A DNA stretch of 64,000 nt, from NCBI GenBank assembly GCA_037953625.1, contig CM075652.1:60009501-60073500 (forward strand), read 5' to 3'. The DNA is from Crotalaria pallida (Eukaryota; Streptophyta; Magnoliopsida; Fabales; Fabaceae). Below are positions 1-9,769 of this stretch, piece by piece (positions within the stretch are counted from its first letter, which is position 1; every line of letters begins with the position of its first letter). The position numbers and the translations under genes are program-made. The notes below the pieces were generated by a model. It did not search any database. It was not told the origin of the DNA and saw only the letters and a list, made by a program, of their open reading frames with translations.

Positions 1-1445
1 AAAGGCGATGGATGGAGTTTCTAAAAGATTATGACTTTGAGCTCTATTATCATCCTAGCATAGCAAACGTAGTTGCAGACGATCTGAATTGCTAGCCCAA
101 TGATGGTTAAGGAGGTTATCCTGATCGAGGAATTCAGAGACCTAAGTCTGGTAACCCGAGAGGAACCCTCTAAGTATTAGATTGGGAATGTTGCCAATCA
201 TCAACAAATTCTTGAATCGGATCCGTGAATTACAACCAGAGGATGAGGAGCTGGAAGGGATGAATGAGATTTAATCCTTAGAATTAAAGTCGGTAATTAT
301 GGATATTAAACAATATAGTATGGAGGCAAGGAATTTAGGAAGTGTTGTCTAAGACAACCTAGACGAGAAATCCGAAGGGATGAACTTCAAGAATAGATTA
401 TGTTCGAACTCAAGTTAGCTGTCAACTATCAAGGAATAAGGAATTTCTTGAGGTTGGTAAGCATGTATGAGGACTATGGGAAAGTACATGAATTTCTTGC
501 GAGAAATGTTTGAGTTTAGAGTAAGAGAAAGATTGACGAAATGAAGACCCAACTGGAGGAAGAGGAAAAGTAAATGGGAGAATACCAACCACGGAAATAT
601 CAAGGTTAAGGGATCCTCGATTGAAGAAAGGGGACTAAGGAGGACATAGGAAAGGGAACATTTGTCCATCTCAAGGTAAAAACTGGGAGGCACATCACTT
701 TGAGTTTAATTGTGATGTACCTAAGGGGAATAGTCAATTCCGATTGTAGGAAGCTGGAGTATTATTCACCGAACTGTCTTGAAGGAAAAGGTGAGAAAAG
801 AATGGATGAATCCAGCACGAGAAGAATTCACCGGCCGAGATGAGAGTTGAGTGTCATCCTGGCGTAGGCAACCCAAGCCTATCTCTTCCTTTGATCTGAG
901 TTAACGTAATCAAATGTTTTCGACTACGTTAATCTAATCGTTTGAAAGTATCAATATTCTGTTGGAAGTTCAACTTCAATCTTTCTGTGATCAAAACCTT
1001 TATCACAGTTGGATGTGATAAATCGCTGTGGACGCTACAGAAATAGAAAGATCAGTTATGACTAGAGAGATTAACAACCACCGGGATAGGACAAATCTTT
1101 GTCTCCCCAACGGAAATGTCTTTAGAACTTGACTATCTAACTAAGTATTATAGTGATAATTACCCTATCTTTAAGTTCATCTAACTTAAAGACCTATCGT
1201 ATGGTCTTTCTTGCGAAAGATTATATCTGAAAGGGATGACTTTGTTATTAATGGATTGAATACTAGGACTGATCACCCTAATGTCTCAAACTATTAAGAA
1301 ATGAAGTCATACAAATGTTTCTTTAATCATGCTCGAGAGATCAGAGTGCGCAGCCCAAAAAGTTTATTGGAAAATGTTTTAATTGAAAAATATTTATGTG
1401 AAGTATAAAGAGTATTTCTTTTAAAAGAAATTCTTTCACACAAGA
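1..1445 (+). pseudogene. Degenerate gypsy pol remnant (RNase H end and downstream)
   Basis: The first 90 bases translate in one frame to a recognisable end of a Ty3/gypsy RNase H domain (RRWMEFLKDYDFELYYHP, then VVADDLN) followed at once by a stop. Downstream frames are full of stops and shifts. The sequence can be followed along 45796-47280 in element B with the same breaks, so the damage predates the split of the two copies. Nothing here is likely to be translated. Confidence 0.75.
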
Positions 1446-1610
1446 GATATATTTTTATATATAAAATATGAGATATATTTTTATATGGTTATTTTGTACA
1501 AAAATGTGAATATTGTAATTTAGTCCTTGGGTTGGGACCAAATTGCAATATTAGAAAGGTTTTTGAAGAAAGAGTAATTAAATTTTTCATTTTTGAATTT
1601 TATCAGTATG

Positions 1611-3097
1611 TAACCGGTTAGAAGGGCTCTGTAACCGGTTACACGATGAACTCAGAAAACTGGGTTAGTGCGTTTGATGAGTAATCACGCGTTTTAACCC
1701 AGAATTCGCCACGAATCCCACTAATTGCATGTTGGAGGACGCGTGTCTTCCTGCATGTCAACGAATTCCTCTATAAATTGAAGGAATTCTGAAGGATTGG
1801 AGGTTGATGCACTTGATTTCTGGTGGAGAGGCTGAAATTAGGGTTCCAGATTTGTGTTGAACAATTCGTCTTCTTCGTTGAGGGTTAGAGAGGGAAACAC
1901 ACCTTTCTGGAAAGCTTAAATCGAGAGCTTTCCAGTGATATACACCTTGTGAGCTGAGGGTTCTTGTGTGAGGAGGAATCAACCTTAGAAATTGGAGCTG
2001 GGAAACTGAACTCTGTCTTCTCTTGGTTCTGGAAGCTGAGTTCGAGCTTTGATTCTGGTAAGCACAGATAATGTTTAAGCTTCAAATCACTTTTATTTTC
2101 TAGTGCATGTTACCCAGATCAAGTTCTAATTGTTTTCCCCAATTTCTTTGGCCAATTGCTATGTCAAATTTTCTGGTCTGTGAACCCTGTTGATGGAAAT
2201 CGTGGCTGAGAGCAGAACCTAGGATTTGTGGGGAATCTATGTTGGAGCCTTTCTCTCTGCAATGTTTTGGATCAAGCACGAACCTAAGGTAAGGGGGAAG
2301 CTTACTATTTGCTAGAATGAGAATAAATTGTGGTAGAATATAGGATGAGTCACCAAGAGACTCAAAAGGGCATAAGTGAAATGGTTAAATGGCTTGGAGG
2401 CCAACTTGAGCTCAATTGTTGTTTTGAGCAATGTTATCTGGATGCATGCAAGCTATGTTGATGTTGATTTCATGACTTAATTGAATATTATGTGAATTGA
2501 TGCATCAAGTTGTGAAATGTGTGCAATTATGTGCAATTGGTGTATCCAAGTTGAATGCATGCAATATGAATGTGTTTCTGGGTGTAAACATGTTTATTTT
2601 AAGGCATATGAACTTTGTGCATAATGAAATTTGGTTAGATTTGAGAAAGGAAGAAATTGAGTTGTTAAAACTCTTGTTTTAATGGTCTGACTGCATAATC
2701 TAACCGGTTACACGATTTTCGTAACCGGTTAGACACTGCAGATTTTCAAAGAAAATTGGTTTATTAATCAGTTCTGAAATCTCAATTGCCTTTGCTCAAA
2801 TTTAAGCTTTAATTTCATTATACATGATCTGAACTTGAGTTGTCAAAGTTCTGATTTGAAAGATCAAATTTAATGCCTTAAGTTAATGAAATAATTTCAA
2901 GAGGAAATTATGTTCATTGGAAAAGGAAATGTGATTTGGACTTTTGAATGTTGAAACAATGGATTTTGAGGTATAAACATTGTTAAACTGGTTTATGGAT
3001 TGGGTAGGGAATTTAAGAAAAAGGGTTTTCTGAATTACAATGGTAAACAGTTCAGGTTTGCAAATCTAATCGGTTAGCCTGGAACTGTAACCGGTTA
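1611..3097. repeat. Three TAACCGGTTA palindrome pairs, 21-bp spacing (LTR A)
   Basis: Perfect or one-mismatch copies of the 10-bp palindrome TAACCGGTTA start at 1611/1632, 2701/2722 and 3067/3088 (the first of the last pair reads TAATCGGTTA). Start-to-start distance is 21 bp in each pair, two turns of B-DNA. The core resembles plant MYB recognition sequence; binding is an inference. Confidence 0.9.
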
Positions 3098-3378
3098 GTA
3101 CCTGAATCTGAAAAATAAAAAGTTAAGATTTTGAATACCATTGACTTTGTTTTACCCAATCTAAGTTTAATGACATGTTTTGGGATATTTCAAAGGAGAA
3201 TTTTTGTGTCAAAGACTATACCTCAAATAAATCATTCAAAAGAGAAATTGGAATATTTCTAAATCACAGTAATTAATGGAAAGACCAACCTTAGCAATTA
3301 TGCATGCAATACATGCATAAAGAAAGATAATGAAATAGGTTGGCAAAGATAGTTTGTGATGTTCGGGTACTTGACCCT

Positions 3379-3795
3379 GTACTCTAGGAGTACTAAACTA
3401 ATGCAACCAACTTGATGACACATTCTGGGAATGTGGCCATTGTCTGGGACATGGTTTCTTGGACACGTTCTGGAACGTGATGCACACTCTGGGAGTGGTG
3501 CTTGATTTCATTCCAAGTTTGGTTTGCGATACGTTCTGGGAACGTATGTGAGTGTTCTGGGAACACAATTGGTTTAATAATGGAATTAAACATAAAAACC
3601 AACCTTGATGATTGTGCATTCATATAGAATGGAAGTTTGGTTGGTAAGAACGTTTATCATATTCTGGGAATATGAGGAGGGTACTCCGGGAGTACCAAAT
3701 TATAACCTACTTGATGACACATTATAGATATGTGGCCAGTGTCAGGGACCTGGTTTTATACGTTCTGGGAACGTATGTTGGTGTTTTGGGAACAC
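3379..3795 (+). repeat. Mini-hairpin array in LTR A, left part
   Basis: Run of short inverted repeats around a constant 3-nt centre, for example GTACTC-TAG-GAGTAC, CACATTC-TGG-GAATGTG, TACGTTC-TGG-GAACGTA, GTGTTC-TGG-GAACAC, CATATTC-TGG-GAATATG and GGTACTC-CGG-GAGTACC. Stem sequences differ between units but stay self-complementary. The array is cut by the solo LTR at 3829 and resumes at 6894. Confidence 0.9.
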
Positions 3796-3828
3796 TTTGA
3801 TAAGCAACCTACTGGATGACACATTATA

Positions 3829-6800
3829 TGTAACATCCCGCTATTTTTTAATACTTTTAGTAAAATAATTAAATGATTTAATATGATGTTTTCAAGATTT
3901 GAGTCTCAGAATTAAATTCTGATTTCATCATTATATTTGAAATATGTTTTCTAGTCAAAACAAGTATAAATTTATTATCATACGCTTTCCAAAAATGAAG
4001 TAGTACTTTTATTTAGTTTAATTAACATTTTGACAGGGAGCTCAAGTGGCAAGCCTTAGAGGCATTTTTATAAATAGTTTCTTTAGAAAAATATGTTTAA
4101 CTCAATATTTTGAGCGTCCCTGTAAATTTTCATAGCGTTCAGAGACTGTTTTATTTTTAGCTTCTGAACTGGTTTAATATATTACCGGTTTAAATTATAT
4201 ATAATAATTTTCTACTTCAAAATTTTAAATATTATATATTATCAAGTTTAATATCAAGATTTAGAAAATATATTTACTTTTGAATTTCGATAATTTTTCT
4301 TACGCAATAGCTATCTGGAAGGACCAGTAACATTATTATTTTTCAATCAGTTTTGAGTAATTCAAAATACAATATTGTTTTACCTAAACGTATTTTATTA
4401 TTAGTATCATCCAACTTTTAGTTATAATCCAAAATACCTACACACATTGACCCACAAATATACATAAAAATATATTATTATTTCCTAAAGCTACCCATAA
4501 TAGCCCCACCGCCCAGCCACTACTTTTAAAACAAAAAAAAAATAAAAAGGAAGTTGTGGCTTAAAGCCACTAGTCAGGAAAAGAAAGAAAGAAGGAGTAT
4601 TGAATGAGAGAGAGAGAGAGCCGCCGAGAGAGAAGAAGAAACGCAACACTGAAGGGAAATTTGGTTTTCCCTTATTTTTCCAGTCAAATAACTCAAGATC
4701 CAACCGTTCAATCTCAAATCTTTCTTAGGTATATAATCTCCTCAACTCCCTCTACTTATCTATATAATTTATTTTACGATCCGTCAATATTTTTATTATC
4801 CCTATATTTTCAAATAAAGAGATGTTCTAGAGAAAAGTGATATATTTTTATTGTATAATGATATATATATTTATTGTTTTGACAAAAATGAGTTTATTTG
4901 ATATATTTTTAATGTTATAATTAGTTTTATCATATGTCCCTATTTAGATTCAACACGTTATTGACCTTGACCATGGAGCAAGTCGCGGATGTAAACGTGA
5001 CTCTATCGTTATTGCTAGGATTTCCAAGGTAAGGGGAGTCTCTTTTCCACACTTTGAGTTAGGGATAGTTAGGGTCTATAATAGAATTTGAGTTTAATAG
5101 TTAAGTTGAGTTGTGGGTGATGGATTAAGAGGTGATTAGGGGTAATGGGTGTATATTGGCTAATTTTGTTATTATGGAAACTGTTTATGTTTAACCCTTT
5201 TGTATATTATTAAAGTAGGAAGTGAAGAACCCTAGGGAGATGATTTATTTTAAGTACTCTGAGACATACCTGAGTATGTCGACTTATTTGTGGATATATG
5301 TGAATTTTAAAGGTTGTATGTGTTATTTTGTTTTGATGGTGGATAGTGGGTGATGTGAATGGCTAATTATAATGGGAAAGATAACGGGAAGAGGAAAAAA
5401 AAGAAAGAAAATGCAATGGAATTAATAATTATAGAAGGGGTGTTTTTATTAAAGGTTATGAATTGGATTTTATGATAATAAAGGAAAATGTTATAAGTGC
5501 TATAAGGGCTAAGCGTTAATGATGATAGAATAAGGTTACGGAAGTGAAATGCTAAATGTGGAAATAAATGTGAATACTCGGTGATATAACTGTTATTCAT
5601 GGATTTGTGAATGGTAACTAAATGGACTGAAATTTGAATGTGAGACTATATGCGAAGGTTGATAATTATTTGTACTATAATGTTATGTGAATGTTGCTGG
5701 GACTTTGGATTGTGGACTATAATGATTAGAGTGGTTTATATTTATGCATATTGTGATTATTATTGGAATTTTGTTGATGGTTGTAATTAATGGACTGGTC
5801 TGTTGATTGATTAATAATGGTAAAGGTAACTAAAGTGGAAACTGATCAGTGGGGCCAGGAACACTAGGTACCCGACTAGGTGTTCCAATTAACTGTTAGG
5901 GCCAATTACCTGCCAGGCCAATTACCCATCAGGCCAAACCGCCCTGTAGGCGCCGGGTGACCCACAGGATCAGTTTTCCACACCAATAATTTGATTAAAT
6001 AAATGGAATGGTAAAAGTACATAGTCCTACAGATTATGGTCTGGATGGGTGTAAAGTCCTGGGCAGGTGTTCCAAGTCCCTAGACAGGTGTGCCAATTAC
6101 CTAGCGGGTATCCAAATCCTAGTGGTGTACGGTAAAAAGGGAAGTGTTTGCAGATCACTGTCTGTGGTTGCTTACACTGTGTGTGTAGATCTCTGTTTGG
6201 GGTTACACACATTAATGGAAAATGAATAATGGAAAGGTAAAAAGAAAAAAGGGAAGTTTATGTAGATCTCTGTTTGAGGTTACATAAATGAGATGGGGTG
6301 TATGCAGATCACTGTTTGTGGTTGCATACACTGTGTGTAGATCTCTATTTGGGGTTACACACAATGGTAAGGTGTAGATCTCTGCTTGAGGTTACACACA
6401 ATGGAAAAGGAATTAATGGAAAAGGAAATAAGAATGGAAAATGGTAACGTAAGAGTACTGGAAAGGATTAAGGAAAAGAAAATAAATAATGGAAAATGGA
6501 TAAAAAGGAGATGTATAAAGGAATTGGGAAGATGATGAATTGGTTGATCCCTAACTTGATTTGATTGTTATTCTTGAGTTTATATTATGAGCTTTATATT
6601 ATCTTCTGATTCACTCTGTTGTGAAAAGGTCTCACCCTTATGTGGTTAACATTTTAGGTGATTGCTAAGGAGCTTGTGGATCAGAGTGCGCAGCGAGAGA
6701 TCGGGAAAGAAGGAAACTTTATTTTGGGTGCTACTATATTGTAAATGGATGCCCAAAGTTTTTGCAAACTTGATTTGTGAAAAGGAATTTTTAATTACAA

Positions 6801-6855
6801 CATTTTGATTATATATTTTTACTTATTATTTTGTATATAAAATAAGGGTGTTACA
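3829..6855 (+). mobile_element. Solo LTR of a second gypsy-like family, nested in LTR A
   Basis: A 3027-bp block starts TGTAACATCCC and ends GGGTGTTACA, and is flanked by the 5-bp direct repeat ttata (3824-3828 and 6856-6860). The host LTR resumes in register on the far side. There is no internal domain, primer-binding site or coding region, so this is a solo LTR, the product of LTR-LTR recombination. The orientation is inferred from the TGTAACA start. It resembles the solo LTR at 24407-26874 in its termini and in its 'actaggtacc...ctaggtgttcc' block. It contains a short GA microsatellite near 4604 and a hairpin array at 6144-6398. Confidence 0.9.
6144..6398 (+). repeat. Six hairpins with constant 16-nt loop (solo LTR)
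   Basis: Six units each have a loop close to GATCTCTGTTTGAGGT (GATCACTGTTTGTGGT in two) enclosed by arms that differ yet pair: GTGTGTA/TACACAC, TTTATGTA/TACATAAA, GTGTATGCA/TGCATACAC, GTGTGTA/TACACAC and GTGTA/TACAC. The first unit, at 6144, has one mismatch (GTGTTTGCA/TGCTTACAC). Spacing is irregular, separated by A/G-rich filler. Confidence 0.88.
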
Positions 6856-6893
6856 TTATAGATATGTGACCAGTGTCCGGGACCTGGCTTTTG

Positions 6894-7076
6894 TACGTTC
6901 TGGGAACGTATGCATTCTGGGAACGTGATGCACACTCTGGGAGTGATGCTTATTTATCCAAGTATGGTTTGCTACACGTTCTGGGAACGTGATGCACACT
7001 CTGGGAGTGAATGCTTATCACCCAAGTATGGTTTGGTATTACGTTCTGGGAACGAATGTCAGTGTTCCGGGAACAC
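6894..7076 (+). repeat. Mini-hairpin array in LTR A, right part
   Basis: Continuation of the 3379-3795 array after the solo LTR insertion. Units include TACGTTC-TGG-GAACGTA, CACGTTC-TGG-GAACGTG, CACTC-TGG-GAGTG and, last, GTGTTC-CGG-GAACAC at 7062-7076. The open reading frames through this stretch are by-products of the repeats. Confidence 0.88.
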
Positions 7077-7799
7077 AATGGTGTATCGGATGGATGTCCA
7101 AGATGGACTTTTAGAGGCCTCAGTTGTGGAAGGAAATCATGCATCATGCCACCTGCATTGAAAGAATTGTTATGATTAACCGGGTGTGCTCATATGGTTA
7201 TGCATCATGATTTGCTACCTGTTAACTTGTGGATGCTAGTTTTATTCTCATTTGATTATGCGAATATGTATAGCTAACCCCCATGCCCTTATTAGGTGTT
7301 GATCGTGCATCTAGCTTGCACAAGAATCAATAAGGGGAGATGTCCCTTAGGTGCTTGCAGAGTGTAGAAAAGTGGGTTGGGAACCCGTTGTGCAGATATC
7401 GAAGATCCGACCAGAAGGATGTTTGGACAAGGGACCAGTGACCAGCTCTATGACATTTCTATTTTTTTTAATAGAATTTATATGATACATATTTTGGAAA
7501 AAGGTATCATAAAAGTAATTCAGTTTCATCATAATACTTATTTGATAATAGTGGACTTGTTACACTTGATATATTTTGGGAGGGTAATATGGTGATTTTA
7601 CTATGTTTCCGCAAAACTCTGATTTTACTAGTCACCTTCATTATTAATCAAGTGTTCGTGAAAATAAATTTTCCAGGGAAGAGATAATTTCTTATTTTCA
7701 GATCCTTCTCCAACGAAAACAAGTCCAAGTATTCTTAAACTTATTACTTTTCTTATAAAGTAAGATGATATACAAGGAATGTTACATACAATATCTTCG

Positions 7800-8085
7800 A
7801 AATCTATATTGTTGAGAAATTCAAAATATAAGAATATAACATGCTATATAAGAATATTACCAAGTTTCTTCAGTGAAGTTAATGGAGCATCAAATTCAAA
7901 ATGGTATATATTTTGAATTTGGTGCTTCATTGACATCATTTAGGATACTGCATAATATTCTTATGTCGTCATTGTCATAATTGTTGCCTTTGTCGTAATC
8001 ATTATCATATAGCATTGACATTTTATCAACAAGATAGATCACACAATATTATATGATTATATTCTTATTGAAGCTGAAAGGTAAG
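7800..8085. repeat. Fold-back repeat, copy 1 of 3
   Basis: Imperfect long inverted repeat. 'aagaatatta' and 'catcaaattcaaaa' on the left arm pair with 'ttttgaatttggtgc' and 'taatattctta' on the right arm, around a short loop near 7905. Very similar to 9190-9510, related to 8850-9125. No coding capacity. MITE-like, with no clear target-site duplication. Confidence 0.65.
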
Positions 8086-8094
8086 GCAATATCT

Positions 8095-8532
8095 TTTCTA
8101 TATATAGATCATAAAGGTTTGGATTTTCTAGTTGGTTTTTATTGTTCTATAACACAAATTATTTTATCCGCGAATTATTTTTGTAAATCATATTTTTATT
8201 TTACTATTAGATTTTATATGTTAATTGAATATATGTGTTCATGAAAGTTTTGTCATAGCTTGATTGTGTTTTGGTTGTAGTCTCAAATTATATTTTTGGA
8301 TTGTAATATCAATATTTAAATATATAGATGTGTCTGTTTTTATTTTGAGAAAAATATTACTATTTTATTATTTTAATTGCTCTATTTGGTTAGATGAGAT
8401 TTTAACCGGATAAAAGAATCTAAATCACATAGTAACATTGTCTAATTGGTTAGATGGGAATTTAAAATGATTAGTATATTACTGGGACAACAAAACATGG
8501 TTTTAGATAAAATGGTTAGTACCTAATATTAC
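8095..8532. other. AT-rich intergenic, nothing recognised
   Basis: Low-complexity T-rich DNA. A 63-codon frame at 8053-8244 has composition expected of noise and no recognisable motif. Confidence 0.5.
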
Positions 8533-8806
8533 TTACGTTAGTCCCCTTGACGAACCTAACGGAATCCTACTTGGCACGTTAAATGCTTTGTTGGCCCAAA
8601 CGTAGCCCCTTCTTAACAGTCCAACATGACATTCGGCCAACAAATCATATAACGTGCCACGTAGGATTCCGTTAGGTCCCTCTTGACGAAATTGGATGTG
8701 GACTAACGTGATGCCAAATTGATCTTTCAGGAGTTTAAGAGATTACATAAATCTTTCAGGGACTTAACTGATTCCACGGGTTTGTTTCGGGGACTGACTA
8801 TTAACT
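8533..8806. mobile_element. Palindromic MITE, partial copy
   Basis: Aligns with the right two-thirds of the complete palindromic element at 28263-28705: shared 'cgttagtccc', 'gcacgttaaatgctttgttgg', 'ccgttaggtccctc', 'gattccacggg' and the end 'gactattaac'. The left arm seen in the complete copy is missing. Non-coding. Confidence 0.7.
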
Positions 8807-8849
8807 ATATATATATTTCAAAGGTGTGATTGCCGTTGTTGTTGTAAGC

Positions 8850-9125
8850 AAAAATTATGATCATAATTTTATCATACAACATCAACGAAATCTTTATTAT
8901 TGAGAAAAATGTCAATACTAGAAGAAGAGTATAAGGATGATGACATAAGAATATAATATAGTTTCGTCAATGAAGTAAACGAAGGATCAAATTCAAAAAA
9001 GTAAACATAAACCAAATTACATTTTCCTTTTTGAATTTGATGTTGTGTAATATTCTTATGTCGTCATCATCATCATCATCATCATCTTCTTCTTATAACA
9101 TTGACATTTTCTTAACATTAAAGAT
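8850..9125. repeat. Fold-back repeat, copy 2 of 3 (diverged)
   Basis: Same arm order as copies 1 and 3: 'aaatgtcaatact', 'gacataagaatat' and 'caaattcaaaa' pair with 'tttttgaatttg', 'aatattcttatgtcgtc' and 'acattgacatttt'. The centre is more diverged, and the right arm contains an expanded ATC trinucleotide run (9061-9085). Confidence 0.6.
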
Positions 9126-9189
9126 CAAAGAGAGATGGAGAGATTTTGTTTTCTTTGTTTTTAATGTTGAATCTTACTTTTTTTATAAG

Positions 9190-9510
9190 CGAAAATTATG
9201 ATCAGATTTTAACATAATACATTTGTGTGATCTTTATTATTTAGAAAATGTCAATACTAAAGGATATTAATAATGATAACATAAGAATATTACCAAGTTT
9301 CTTCAGTGAAGTTAATGGAGCATCAAATTCAAAATGGAACATATTTTGAATTTGGTGCTTCATTGATTTCATTTAGGATACTGCGTAATATTCTTATGTT
9401 GTCATTGTCATCATTGTTGTCTTTGTCGTAACCATCATCATATAACATTGACATTTTATCAACAAGATAGATCAATGTTATATGATTATATTCTGATTGA
9501 AGCTCAAAGG
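9190..9510. repeat. Fold-back repeat, copy 3 of 3
   Basis: The most complete copy: both arms are present, with the inner stem 'caaattcaaaat' / 'attttgaatttg' around a short loop near 9345 and the outer stem 'aaaatgtcaat' / 'attgacatttt'. Nearly the same sequence as copy 1 over 9293-9500. Confidence 0.65.
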
Positions 9511-9520
9511 TAAGGCAACA

Positions 9521-9768
9521 TCATATATAGATCATAAAGGTGTGGAAAACTAGAAAACAAAACTCTTTGGCTCAGATAATGGCTCCACAATGAGTGATAA
9601 TCATTAGAAATATTGTCAGGATCAGGAAAGGGCGTACAAACCATTTTGGCACATGAGCTCTTTCGACAAAATGGGCATGGCCAATGTCGGTAGACTCAAA
9701 GAGATAGAACGAAAGATAATGGAAAAAGAGGTGTTGTTGTCGGGAAGATGAGGAACAATGTGTTGGAA
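9521..9768. other. Unassigned spacer
   Basis: No coding frame, repeat or RNA recognised between the fold-back cluster and the next repeat. Confidence 0.4.
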
Positions 9769-9769
9769 A

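Larger units (their letters stand above)
1..7786 (+). mobile_element. Ty3/gypsy LTR retrotransposon, copy A (3' part, cut by window edge)
   Basis: The left 1.4 kb aligns by eye with the internal 3' part of the complete element at 40548-50587 (positions about 45796-47280), and the rest aligns with that element's LTR. The LTR ends at 7786 in ...GTTACA. The left LTR lies outside the window, so the target-site duplication cannot be tested; the next five bases are tacaa. The copy is damaged twice: a deletion near 1445 removed the polypurine tract and the first roughly 130 bp of the LTR, and a solo LTR of another family sits at 3829-6855. No reading frame is intact. Confidence 0.85.
1446..7786 (+). 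repeat. LTR of copy A, interrupted by a solo LTR
   Basis: Matches the LTRs of element B along its length (TAACCGGTTA pairs, TATA region near 1771 ctataaatt, mini-hairpin array, shared 3' end). It starts internally at the deletion junction and ends in GTTACA at 7786. Removing the 3.0-kb insertion at 3829-6855 and one TSD copy leaves about 3.3 kb. It is somewhat longer than LTR B over the hairpin zone because one hairpin segment (3379-3640) is duplicated relative to B. Confidence 0.8.

Noticed and set aside
415..693. 92-codon minus-strand frame, also at 46222-46500
   Set aside because: Antisense to degenerate retrotransposon interior; kept in both copies because they are the same element family.
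3393..3623. 76- and 73-codon frames with repeated SQNV/FPE words
   Set aside because: Translation of the mini-hairpin repeats in two frames.
5367..5600. 77-codon minus-strand frame in the solo LTR
   Set aside because: AT-rich LTR sequence without motif; low-complexity Phe/Leu tail from an A/G run.
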